Positions 6,591 through 14,302 of a DNA stretch of 14,686 bases are shown here, one piece after another. This stretch comes from DAIOHQ01 sp036744635. GTDB lineage: Bacteria; Planctomycetota; Phycisphaerae; Tepidisphaerales; Tepidisphaeraceae. A program made the translations under genes and the position numbers. The stretch is taken from NCBI GenBank assembly GCA_036744635.1, contig DAIOHQ010000110.1, forward strand, positions 1 through 14,686, read 5' to 3'. The notes beneath the pieces were generated by a model, which worked only from the letters and a program-made list of their open reading frames with translations, was not told where the DNA came from and did no database searches. Every line of letters starts with the position of its first letter. Within the stretch, counting starts at the first letter, position 1.

Positions 6591-8975
6591 ATGAGCAGGC
6601 AGATAAATGATGGACGAACGACGCAAGCGACGAGGTTTTCCATCGAGCCGCTGGAACAGAGGCTTTATTTCTTTAGTTTGCAAAATCCGATAGCTCCTCC
6701 TCCGGCTCCTCCGCCTCCTCCCTCACCGGGCAATGTGACCCAAGTGGGCGACATGACCTTCTTCACCGATTGGTCACCCGAAGCCGGTGAGGAGCTTTGG
6801 GTTTCCGACGGGACCCTCCCCGGCACCCACCTCGTCAAGGATATCGTCCCGGGTCCGGCCGACTCGCATCCCAACGGTCTGGCTGAATACAACGGCAGCC
6901 TGCTTTTTTTCGCCGATGGGCAGATGTGGAAATCGGATGGCACTGATGCGGGCACAGTAATTGTGCCGCTCGCTCAACCGGCCCTTATTGTCGGTTCAAA
7001 GCCCGTACGATTTGGTGATCATCTCTACTATTTTGATGAGGCTGCGGAAAGAATATGGAAAACGGACGGAACGCCAGAAGGAACTGTACTATACACGCAG
7101 AGCCTTCCAGCAGGCGTTCAACCTGGTTCCGACCTCATCCCCTGGGGTGAAGTGAATGGAGCGCTCTATTATGTCTGCGCCAGTTTCAATGGCACTGCCG
7201 GAAGCGGCTATGTGTTTCGAAACGATTCAAGCCAAACCGTCAGTCAACGAATGGGGGTATTGAATACCCCGGGCCAAACTGTAAACTACAAAGGAGGGCT
7301 GTACCGGGCGAGCTACTCAACTTCGAATGTTGTGTATCTCACGCAACTCGACGAGAGTGCGCCGAATGCCTTCAAAACGATTTCGTCTTTCACGAGCGAT
7401 CCGACATATCCATCGGAAACGGCACCGCTGATCTTGGTGAGCGGCGATTGGATGTTTTTGGCGATTCGCAGGAAAGATGGCTGGGAGCTTTGGAAAAGTG
7501 ACGGCACTGCCGCTGGAACATCGCTCATCCAGACATTCAGTTCGGCCCTCCCCGACGCCATCTCAGACTCGCCACTGCAATTGGCTGATGCAGGAGGAAG
7601 GCTCTTTTTCACGTCTATAATCTATGGAAGAAGCACACGTCCAGTTGGCGGACCGTTCGACTGGCGTGTCCCACAGATATGGTGTACGGATGGAACGTCC
7701 AGCGGCACTGTTCTTCTCCATGAAGAGAAGGATGCGCCATCGAACTCGCCAGCGGCATACCGAGACCTCACTGCTGTAGGCGATCGGGCCTACTTTAGTT
7801 ACCGTAACTCGATTTGGACCAGCGATGGAACGGCACAAAATACAGTGTCGGTAGAAGACGGTGCCTCAGGTATGATCTCCGCCGCTGGTGGTGCGGCATG
7901 GTATCTTTCCGTCGCGCAGGATCAACTGGTACGATATAGTCCGGAGACGGGTGCATGGCCGAGCGCCACGGCAGGCCTTTCCCAAACGCTGCGGCAAGAT
8001 CAGCACTTGATAATCGACAATTATACTTCGCATCCCAACGATTTGACCTACCGTTGGGATCTCAACGGCGATGGAATTTTTGACGAGGCACGTGGGAGCT
8101 CCCTCTTTATTCCTACACCTGTCATGCTCTGGTCGATGCCACCGGGAGAGTACACCGTGCGCCTCCAAGCGCAGAATTCAATGGGCGAGACGCGAATCTC
8201 CCGCCCCGCCGTCATCACAATTCAACCACCCGCACCCTTGGACCCGAATGCTCCGGATCTTGTCGGCACCCTAACGCGTATTGGCCCTGCCAAGGTGCGT
8301 TCCGGCGGCAAAGGAAAAGCCCTGCTTCGCGTAACCAATGTGGGCAATGGAACTGTTCAATCCAATTATATCAGCGGTGACTTGTATGCCTCCCTAACAC
8401 CCGACGGCCCCCCGGTCGAGCATGTTACGATTGGCGATTTTTCACGCAAAGCGGTGCTCAAGCAAGGCCAAAGCACAACACTTCGCCTGAACTTTAACTA
8501 TGAGAATTTGCGCTCAGAGAGCTCGACTAATCGTTATTTTATTCGCGCATGGATACTCAGTGACGAAACGAACGTGTCTAATAATGCCGCCGCAGGGTTT
8601 TGGGTGACCGTTCAGCCGCAACTGGACGACGTTCGGGTGGTAGCCGTGCAGCAGCCGGCACTTGTTCCCGCCCACGGTAAAGGAAAATTTCAGTTTACGC
8701 TGCGTAATGACGGTTCCATGCCGTCAGTAGGGCGCGCATACGTCTCATTAGGAGGGAAGATCGACGCCGGACACGGATACGATTTTTTGGATCAAGCATT
8801 TTTCATCAACCTTAAACCCGGTGCAAGCAAAGTGTACACGCTTCCATTAAGTGCTGTTTTCGATGGGATTTTGCAGGGAAGCTACCCCTCTATTCTTGAA
8901 TTCGGGCCGTCAACAGGATTGCTCGGCGGTGAAACCAAACTTCAAAGATTGCCAGTTGAAATTACGGTGACTTGA
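6591..8975 (+). CDS. Secreted LEPR-XLL-like, ELWxxDGT-repeat, PKD/CARDB surface protein
   Basis: Probable cell-surface or secreted protein of 794 residues; no enzymatic role visible. The N-terminus carries IEPLEQRLYFF (18-28), close to the LEPR-XLL motif placed at the N-terminus of many planctomycete exported proteins; no classical hydrophobic signal core follows. A proline-rich linker comes at 33-46. Six repeats of the (E/I)LW-x-(S/T)DGT-xx-GT type have their Trp at 70, 113, 156, 301, 364 and 409. The 145-residue gap after the third could hold two degenerate units (GYVFRNDSS and VVYLTQLDES), so about eight blades of a beta-propeller are plausible. A PKD-like domain spans about 465-545 (YRWDLNGDGIFDE, then PGEYTVRLQAQN). 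Two CARDB-like beta-sandwich domains cover about 555-670 and 672-794, both of the type seen in adhesion proteins. The start is supported by GGAGG 6 nt upstream. It is a single-gene unit, divergent from pyc. Its base composition is visibly more AT-rich than both flanks. Confidence 0.85.
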   Translation: MSRQINDGRTTQATRFSIEPLEQRLYFFSLQNPIAPPPAPPPPPSPGNVTQVGDMTFFTDWSPEAGEELWVSDGTLPGTHLVKDIVPGPADSHPNGLAEYNGSLLFFADGQMWKSDGTDAGTVIVPLAQPALIVGSKPVRFGDHLYYFDEAAERIWKTDGTPEGTVLYTQSLPAGVQPGSDLIPWGEVNGALYYVCASFNGTAGSGYVFRNDSSQTVSQRMGVLNTPGQTVNYKGGLYRASYSTSNVVYLTQLDESAPNAFKTISSFTSDPTYPSETAPLILVSGDWMFLAIRRKDGWELWKSDGTAAGTSLIQTFSSALPDAISDSPLQLADAGGRLFFTSIIYGRSTRPVGGPFDWRVPQIWCTDGTSSGTVLLHEEKDAPSNSPAAYRDLTAVGDRAYFSYRNSIWTSDGTAQNTVSVEDGASGMISAAGGAAWYLSVAQDQLVRYSPETGAWPSATAGLSQTLRQDQHLIIDNYTSHPNDLTYRWDLNGDGIFDEARGSSLFIPTPVMLWSMPPGEYTVRLQAQNSMGETRISRPAVITIQPPAPLDPNAPDLVGTLTRIGPAKVRSGGKGKALLRVTNVGNGTVQSNYISGDLYASLTPDGPPVEHVTIGDFSRKAVLKQGQSTTLRLNFNYENLRSESSTNRYFIRAWILSDETNVSNNAAAGFWVTVQPQLDDVRVVAVQQPALVPAHGKGKFQFTLRNDGSMPSVGRAYVSLGGKIDAGHGYDFLDQAFFINLKPGASKVYTLPLSAVFDGILQGSYPSILEFGPSTGLLGGETKLQRLPVEITVT

Positions 8976-8998
8976 CTCTGAGCGGGCGCGCACTTTGC

Positions 8999-10738
8999 TC
9001 ACGGCTTCTTCATCGGCTTGCCGGCTTTGAAGCGCTCCAGTTGTTCGCGCATGAAGGCGTCGGTTGGGCGGCCGGCCAGCGCCTTGGTCTCCAGGCGCAC
9101 GGCCTGCTCCTTGTGGCCAAGCAAATAGTTCGCCGACGCGGCGGTGTCGAGATAGGCGCTGTTGTCGGGCTGCGATTCCACGGCCGCCGTCGCCAGTTTC
9201 AACGCCTCGTTCAGCTTCTCATCGCAGATCACGCAGAGCCAGGCGAGGTTGTTCATCAACTCGCTGTTGGTGGGATCGGTATCCAATGCTTGCTTCTGGG
9301 CATCATAGGTGCGCCCGAAAAAATCCATGGCATCGGCGTGGCGCCCCTGCTCCTTGAGAAGAGCCACCACCTCCATCGTCACGTCCGGCTCGGGATTGGG
9401 AAGCTTCATCAGCTCATCGAGATACTTGGTGATGCCGGCGGCATCGTTCTTCGCCTTGGCGGCGCGGAGATAATGCCAGTTGATCTGACCCCAGATCGCT
9501 TGTTCGGCGTCGACGCCGCGCGGCTGGCGGCCGGCCTGGCCGAGGCGCAACATGCCGCGCTGCTCGAGCGGCAGGGTCTCGATGCCTTTGCGCATCTCTT
9601 CGGCACAGGCGAAGTCATCGCCACGCCGGGCGGCGATATTCGCCAGGCGGAAACGCGCATTGACCGCCGTCACCGTATCGTCCTCGCCGGCCAGAGTCAG
9701 CACCGCGTGCAGTTCGCGCTCGGCCAGTGCATCCAGATGATGTGCCAGCAGATAATCGGTGGTGTCGAAACGCAACTGCTGCGATGTCAGGCCGCTGAGA
9801 AACGCCGCTTCCCGCAGCGCCATCGCCTGCCCGATGCCCCCCTGCCGCCAGTACATCGTCGATAGCGCATACAGCACCGGCGCCTTGGGAAGGTGGGCGG
9901 CATAGGTGCGGATATCCTGTTCGAATCCCTTCAGCGGGCCGAGCTCGCCGTGCAGGCTGAACAGCGCCAGCACCGGCTGGGGCACCGCCAGCCCGCCGGC
10001 GTCGGCCGGCTCGCGGGCGGCCTGCCTGCGGATGATCGCGGCGGCGCCGTCGTAATCTTTGGCTTCGATCGCCCGATCCGCCAGCGCGGCAAACACGAAA
10101 CCGATCGCTCCGTGATCCTCGGCCGGCTGCCTGGCATCGCCGGCCACGGCTTTTTCGTACAGGCGCAGCGCCAGGTCCCGATCCTTCGGCCACCACGCCC
10201 AGCCGATGGCCGCCAGCATCGGCGCCGAGGCATTGTCGGTGGACAGCGCGCGCAGGCGCTGCAGGTGCCGCTCGCTGACATCTCTTCGCAACACTTCGAC
10301 AATCGTCCAGCGCACCTCATCCGATATTTCCTCGTGCAGCAGGCGGATGAGGGCATCATCGCGGGCGATCTCGCCGGGAATGTCCCCGAGCCCGCCGATC
10401 GCCGCGCGGCGCTGCGGAACATCCAACTTTCCGTAGTTGTGCAGAATCTGCGGCACCGGCTGGGGGTCGGTGGGAAGATACCACGGCATGTCGCCGAGAA
10501 TCGCCGCCGCCCGCTCGCTGGTTTCGGGATCGGGTGATTTGACCGCCTCGGTCAGCGCCTCGCGGGCATCGCGGCTGAGTTCGCGCAGGCGCCGCGTGGC
10601 GTCATCGCGAACCTTGGGGTCATCGTTGGACAGCTTCTCGATCAGCAGCGGAATTTCTCCGTTGGTCGTCTGTGCCTGTGCGGGGCACAGCCATCCCGAC
10701 AGCAACATGATGACAAGCGCCACGAGAAACTTTTTCAC
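8999..10738 (-). CDS. Exported HEAT-repeat and TPR protein
   Basis: A 579-residue protein without enzyme motifs, probably a periplasmic scaffold. Residues 1-22 form a signal peptide: MKKF, a hydrophobic core, and AQA before Gln23 as a likely signal peptidase I site. Cys18 has no lipobox context, so a lipoprotein is unlikely. Residues about 27-155 hold helical HEAT-like repeats (IEKLSNDDPKVRDDATRRL and later units such as LLHEEISDEVRWTIVEVLRR). From about 180 on it is alpha-helical with TPR-like units, clearest near the C-terminus (NSELMNNLAWLCVICDEKLN; NSAYLDTAASANYLLGHKEQ). Such HEAT plus TPR exported proteins are common in planctomycetes, mostly uncharacterised. The start is a GTG at 10738, sharing its first base with the G of an ATG that is followed at once by TGA. 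The next ATG (codon 11) would cut into the signal peptide. It is convergent with the surface protein gene (23 bp between stops) and divergent from gyrB. Confidence 0.85.
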   Translation of the reverse strand: MKKFLVALVIMLLSGWLCPAQAQTTNGEIPLLIEKLSNDDPKVRDDATRRLRELSRDAREALTEAVKSPDPETSERAAAILGDMPWYLPTDPQPVPQILHNYGKLDVPQRRAAIGGLGDIPGEIARDDALIRLLHEEISDEVRWTIVEVLRRDVSERHLQRLRALSTDNASAPMLAAIGWAWWPKDRDLALRLYEKAVAGDARQPAEDHGAIGFVFAALADRAIEAKDYDGAAAIIRRQAAREPADAGGLAVPQPVLALFSLHGELGPLKGFEQDIRTYAAHLPKAPVLYALSTMYWRQGGIGQAMALREAAFLSGLTSQQLRFDTTDYLLAHHLDALAERELHAVLTLAGEDDTVTAVNARFRLANIAARRGDDFACAEEMRKGIETLPLEQRGMLRLGQAGRQPRGVDAEQAIWGQINWHYLRAAKAKNDAAGITKYLDELMKLPNPEPDVTMEVVALLKEQGRHADAMDFFGRTYDAQKQALDTDPTNSELMNNLAWLCVICDEKLNEALKLATAAVESQPDNSAYLDTAASANYLLGHKEQAVRLETKALAGRPTDAFMREQLERFKAGKPMKKP

Positions 10739-11009
10739 ATCCGTATGCTACGCCGGCACCAGCAGAAAACACAATCGCACGAGCCTGCGCCACCGGCACT
10801 TTTTGCCGCTGCGGACCGGCTATTATTCCCAACTTTTCGCCGCGCGCAACGTAGTATTTACAGACGATTTGGCGATAATAGGCGCTGGTCGTTCCACCTC
10901 GAAACGGACAAGGAATTGCAGCGACTATTGCAAGAGCTTGCCGTGCGGTTGCGACCGATGCGATGGATGTCTTTTTTGCCTGAAAAACGAAAAATTTGGA
11001 GCCTGATTT
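10739..11009. other. Divergent intergenic region between the HEAT/TPR gene and gyrB
   Basis: These 271 bp must hold the promoters of both flanking genes. Weak candidates are TTTACA at 10857-10862 and GATAAT at 10874-10879 on the plus strand, but they are only 11 bp apart and do not form a valid pair. A short hairpin (CGGCA at 10794-10798 with TGCCG at 10804-10808) and GCAAG-AG-CTTGC near 10930 are too small to interpret. No DnaA-box cluster was seen, so there is no support for an origin beside gyrB. No small gene here is convincing. Confidence 0.5.
10998..11001 (+). promoter_or_regulatory. Ribosome binding site GGAG of gyrB
   Basis: GGAG with an 8-nt spacer before the ATG at 11010. It supports this start over the internal methionines 25 and 39, so GyrB keeps an N-terminal tail of about 34 residues before the conserved YNESMIRVL. 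Confidence 0.6.
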
Positions 11010-13565
11010 ATGCCCGATGAACAGCCGGTAACCGCACAGAATTCTTCTCCGGATGAGTCTGTCCTTCCCGCCGAAGTGGTGATGGCGGCAGTCCCCAAAG
11101 AGGCGGCGGAATACAACGAGTCGATGATCCGCGTGCTCAACGACGTCGAGCACGTGCGCACCCGGCCGGGCATGTACATCGGCGGCTACAACACCCGCGG
11201 CCTGCATCATCTGGTCTATGAAATCGTCGACAACTCGATCGATGAAGCGCTGCAGGGCTACTGCACGTCTGTCAACGTGAAGATCAACAACGATGGCTCC
11301 TGCGCGGTGATTGACGATGGCCGGGGGATTCCAGTTGGCATTCATCCCCAAGAGAAGATTCCCACCGTCGAGGTCGTCTTTTCCACGCTCGGCGCCGGCG
11401 GCAAATTTGACCACGGTGACAAATCCGCCTACAAGACCAGCGGCGGTCTGCACGGCGTGGGCGCATCGGTGGTCAACTTCGTCAGCGAATGGATGGAGAT
11501 CGAAGTCTCGCGCGGCGGCGAAGTCTATCGCATGGAATTCGAGCGCGGAATCAAGACCGTCGATCTCAAGCCGGTGCGCAAGGCCTCCAAGACCGGGACG
11601 ACCGTCACGTTCAGGCCGGATGCCACGCTCTTTCCCGACGTGAATTTCGTCCACGAGACGCTGTTGAACCGCCTGCGCGAGCTGGCGTTTCTGAACAAAG
11701 GCGTTCAGATCGTTTTCGAAGATGAGCGCATCGGCAAGCGGGATGTGTTCAAGTTCGAACATGGCCTGACCGAATACGTCCAGTTCCTCAATGAAGGCAA
11801 GACGGCCACTTCATCGGTGATCAGCCTGTCAAAGGAAGATCCCGCTCAGCTCCTGAAAGTGGAGATCGCGCTGCAGTACAACGACGGCTACAACGAGACC
11901 GTTCTTACCTTCGCCAACAACATCAACAATCACGACGGCGGCACCCATCTCGTCGGTTTTAAGACCGGCCTGACCAACACGATCCTGCGCCATGCCGAGC
12001 GCAATGGCCTGCTGAAGGATGTACGCCCCAGCGGCGATGATCTGCGCGAAGGTCTGGTGGCGGTGGTGTCGGTGCGCATCCCCGAGCCATCGTTTGAGAG
12101 CCAGACCAAGGACAAGCTGCTGAACGTGGAGGTGGAGAGTTTCGTGCAGTCGGCGGTGAACGAGAAGCTGGCATCGTTTCTGGAAGAGAATCCCAAGGAA
12201 GCGAAGATCATCTTTGAAAAGGGCCTGCTGGCGGCCGAAGCCCGCGAGGCAGCGCGCAAGGCGCGCGAGCTGACCCGCCGCAAGAATTCGCTGGAAGGCG
12301 GCGGGCTGCCGGGCAAGCTGGCGGATTGCCGCTCCAAGAGCAACGAGGACACCGAGCTGTTTCTGGTCGAAGGAGACTCGGCCGGCGGGTCCGCCAAGCA
12401 GGGACGCGATTCCAACATCCAGGCGATTCTTCCCCTCTTCGGCAAGATCCTGAACGTCGAGAAGGCCACGGTCGTGAAGATGCTGAGCCACGAGGCGATC
12501 CGCACCATCATCAGCGCCCTGGGCTGCGGTTTCCGCGAGGACTTCAATCTCGACAAGCGGCGCTACGGCAAGATCGTGATCATGACCGACGCCGATGTCG
12601 ACGGCAGCCACATTCGCACGCTGCTGCTGACGTTCTTTTTCCGGCACATGCAGGAATTGATTCGCGGCGGGCGAATCTTCGTCGCCCAGCCGCCGCTCTA
12701 CCAGGTGACGCGCAAAAAGAAAGTCGAGTATGTCCTCAACGAGCGGGCGATGCGGCAGATCTATACCAACCTTGGCCTGGAAGGGACGTCGCTGGTGATC
12801 CGCGACGCCGACACCGGCAATGAATCCAAGCGCATTGGGGGCGCTGAGCTTGGCCGGGTCATTGAGCTGCTGGGGAAGCTGGAAGAACTGGTAAAGGTGG
12901 TGCAGCGCCGCGGGATTGACTTCGCCGATTTTCTCTCCAGGCGCGACAGCAACGGGCATTTGCCGGCCCATCGCGTGGTTGTCGAAGGCGAAGAGCAGTT
13001 TTTCCATTCCACCGACGAACGCGATCAGTATCTGCGCGAGCAGAAGCTGTTCATGGAGCCACAGGCCGAGGGCCATGCCGCGCCGGCGGTCAACGGCAAT
13101 GGCGAGGATGCGCACTGGCAGCGGCTGCAGAAAAATCACGAGCTGCACGAAGTGAAGGACCTCGATAAACTCTTCAACGAACTCGAGGAGATCGGCCTGT
13201 CGATCGACGATTATTACCTGACGCAGGAGGAGTCGGTCAGCGGCGAGAAGCTGCTCACCCGCTACGCCCTGGTGAACGAGACCCGCCTGATCGACGTGGC
13301 CGGCGTCTCGCAGATCCTCCCGGAAATCCACGGCATCGCCAAACAGGGCATCGAGATCAAGCGCTTCAAAGGCCTGGGCGAGATGAACAGCGAGGAGCTG
13401 TGGCAGACAACGCTCGACCCGAGCAAGCGCGTGCTGCTGCGCGTCACGCTGGAGGATGCCGGCGAGGCCGAACGCATGTTCAGCGTGCTGATGGGAGAGG
13501 ATGTGGAGCGAAGGCGGAAATTCATCGAGGACCATGCGCTGGAAGTGAAGAATCTGGATGTGTGA
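11010..13565 (+). CDS. gyrB: DNA gyrase subunit B
   Basis: ATPase subunit of DNA gyrase, 851 residues; with GyrA (not in this window) it introduces negative supercoils using ATP. A non-conserved acidic tail covers 1-34. The GHKL ATPase domain follows with Glu71 and Asn75 in YEIVDNSIDEA, Asp102 in IDDGRGIP and the GGLHGVG loop at 145-151. The transducer domain runs to about 430. The TOPRIM domain has EGDSAGGSAKQGR (Glu454) and the metal-binding DADVDGSHIR (Asp527, 529, 531). The tail has KRFKGLGEMN at 784-793 and ends with the usual MGEDVERRRKFIEDHAL type segment. About 200 residues between QPPLYQV (565) and KRFKGLGEMN form the long-insert version also known from gammaproteobacterial GyrB; short forms are about 640 residues. 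Within it, about residues 690-705 are low-complexity (Ala, Gly, Asn). The start is supported by GGAG 8 nt upstream. Confidence 0.97.
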   Translation: MPDEQPVTAQNSSPDESVLPAEVVMAAVPKEAAEYNESMIRVLNDVEHVRTRPGMYIGGYNTRGLHHLVYEIVDNSIDEALQGYCTSVNVKINNDGSCAVIDDGRGIPVGIHPQEKIPTVEVVFSTLGAGGKFDHGDKSAYKTSGGLHGVGASVVNFVSEWMEIEVSRGGEVYRMEFERGIKTVDLKPVRKASKTGTTVTFRPDATLFPDVNFVHETLLNRLRELAFLNKGVQIVFEDERIGKRDVFKFEHGLTEYVQFLNEGKTATSSVISLSKEDPAQLLKVEIALQYNDGYNETVLTFANNINNHDGGTHLVGFKTGLTNTILRHAERNGLLKDVRPSGDDLREGLVAVVSVRIPEPSFESQTKDKLLNVEVESFVQSAVNEKLASFLEENPKEAKIIFEKGLLAAEAREAARKARELTRRKNSLEGGGLPGKLADCRSKSNEDTELFLVEGDSAGGSAKQGRDSNIQAILPLFGKILNVEKATVVKMLSHEAIRTIISALGCGFREDFNLDKRRYGKIVIMTDADVDGSHIRTLLLTFFFRHMQELIRGGRIFVAQPPLYQVTRKKKVEYVLNERAMRQIYTNLGLEGTSLVIRDADTGNESKRIGGAELGRVIELLGKLEELVKVVQRRGIDFADFLSRRDSNGHLPAHRVVVEGEEQFFHSTDERDQYLREQKLFMEPQAEGHAAPAVNGNGEDAHWQRLQKNHELHEVKDLDKLFNELEEIGLSIDDYYLTQEESVSGEKLLTRYALVNETRLIDVAGVSQILPEIHGIAKQGIEIKRFKGLGEMNSEELWQTTLDPSKRVLLRVTLEDAGEAERMFSVLMGEDVERRRKFIEDHALEVKNLDV

Positions 13566-13591
13566 GTGACCCGCCGGATGCCGGTTGCTGA

Positions 13592-13939
13592 TTGGACGAT
13601 GTGAACGATGACCCGTCCAAATGCGATGAAGAAACACCATGCTGGGCCGTTCCGCGCGATACCGCGGCGGAACCGCTGGGTTATCGCAGTGTGCAAGCGG
13701 ATCGCACTGTGGATCGGGCAGCGCTGGTGAGGAAGGTCAGGGCGGCGGGACGGCCGCTGCGGATGATCGTTTGCCTGCTGCTGTTCTTTTTCTGTCTGCC
13801 CATTGCAGTAGCGCTGGCGGTGCTCGCGACCGGATGGACTCCGGCGCGGGATGGAATACGAATGATGGGCTGCGCTGTCCTGGCCTTCAGTGCGGCAATA
13901 TTCTGCCTCATCGCGGCGCTCCGCCCGCCAGAGGCGTGA
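13592..13939 (+). CDS. Small membrane protein of unknown function
   Basis: A 115-residue product, not recognised. The first 55 residues are soluble and charged with two cysteines (Cys11, Cys17). Two hydrophobic segments follow at about 58-80 (LLLFFFCLPIAVALAVLA core) and 88-110 (GCAVLAFSAAIFCLIAAL core), separated by a short polar loop, and a five-residue tail. This predicts an inner-membrane protein with a helical hairpin. The frame opens with TTG at 13592 directly after a stop; GTG at 13601 is an equally possible start (112 residues), and neither has a Shine-Dalgarno. It begins 26 nt after the gyrB stop and may ride on the gyrB transcript. The two clean membrane segments argue for a real gene, but the poor start leaves doubt. 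Confidence 0.5.
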   Translation: MDDVNDDPSKCDEETPCWAVPRDTAAEPLGYRSVQADRTVDRAALVRKVRAAGRPLRMIVCLLLFFFCLPIAVALAVLATGWTPARDGIRMMGCAVLAFSAAIFCLIAALRPPEA

Positions 13940-14028
13940 AGGGGCATCTCTCTGTCGAGTCGCACCGCAACGTTGAGCGGATCAATGCTGCGGCGGCGCT
14001 GGCAGAGTTGGGCAAGGTCGTGCATTCG

Positions 14029-14057
14029 CTGGCGACTTATCGAACAGGGTGTATAAT
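14029..14057 (+). promoter_or_regulatory. Promoter of the toxin-antitoxin pair, likely leaderless transcript
   Basis: A perfect TATAAT stands at 14052-14057. A weak -35, CTGGCG at 14029-14034 (three of six matches to TTGACA), lies 17 bp upstream. The antitoxin ATG is at 14066, only 8 nt after the -10 box, so transcription would begin at or within a few bases of the start codon. No Shine-Dalgarno is present. GTG at 14049-14051 and CAC at 14062-14064 flank the box as arms of a very imperfect inverted repeat, which might be an autoregulatory operator. Confidence 0.55.
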
Positions 14058-14065
14058 ATCTCACG

Positions 14066-14302
14066 ATGACAGTCCTCAGAGCGCACTTTGACGGTAAGGT
14101 GTTAGTCCCCAGCGGTCCGGTAGACCTCCCTATTGGGCAGGAACTGGAAGTCCAAGTCACGCCGATCCAAAGCCACGATGAACCGACGTTGCTGCAACGG
14201 CTGGCCAAACTCGCCGAGAGCCTGCCGTCTAGTCCCGACGTCCCAACGGATGGAGCGGCACAGCACGACCACTATCTCTACGGACTGCCCAAGAAGCCAT
14301 GA
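14066..14302 (+). CDS. AF2212-like antitoxin of a type II toxin-antitoxin pair
   Basis: A 78-residue protein resembling the AF2212/DUF104 type of small antitoxins. The N-terminus RAHFDGKVLVPSGPVDLPIG followed by QELEVQV matches the family pattern of a short beta-barrel-like DNA-binding fold (FDGKV-VP--PVDLP-G-). The C-terminal half, from about residue 40, is a helix (LLQRLAKLAESLP) and an extended polar tail expected to wrap the toxin's active site. Its stop overlaps the toxin start as ATGA, indicating translational coupling. The start follows from the TATAAT box 8 nt upstream and the conserved N-terminus. It should be cytoplasmic, neutralising the PIN toxin and possibly repressing its own promoter. 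Confidence 0.82.
   Translation: MTVLRAHFDGKVLVPSGPVDLPIGQELEVQVTPIQSHDEPTLLQRLAKLAESLPSSPDVPTDGAAQHDHYLYGLPKKP

Noticed and set aside
6354..6683. In-frame 110-codon N-terminal extension of pyruvate carboxylase
   Set aside because: The family signature begins exactly at the methionine encoded at 6353. The extension is low in similarity to anything expected, Ser/Arg/Pro-rich, and would run over the promoter region and the start of the divergent gene at 6591.
8979..9001. TGAGC/GCTCA hairpin between the convergent stops at 8975 and 8999 as a bidirectional terminator
   Set aside because: The stem is only 5 bp with a 13-nt loop, and no T-tract follows on either strand.
10739..11009. Possible replication origin next to gyrB
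   Set aside because: No DnaA-box cluster or AT-rich unwinding region was seen, and dnaA, dnaN and recF are not adjacent.
10620..11762. 380-codon minus-strand frame across the gyrB upstream region
   Set aside because: It overlaps both the start of the HEAT/TPR gene and the conserved ATPase region of gyrB in antisense, and it lacks domain features.
11829..13640. 603-codon open frame on the minus strand opposite gyrB
   Set aside because: It lies wholly antisense to an unambiguous gyrB. Its composition (His, Leu, Ala, Asp-rich) follows from reading GC-biased codons backwards.
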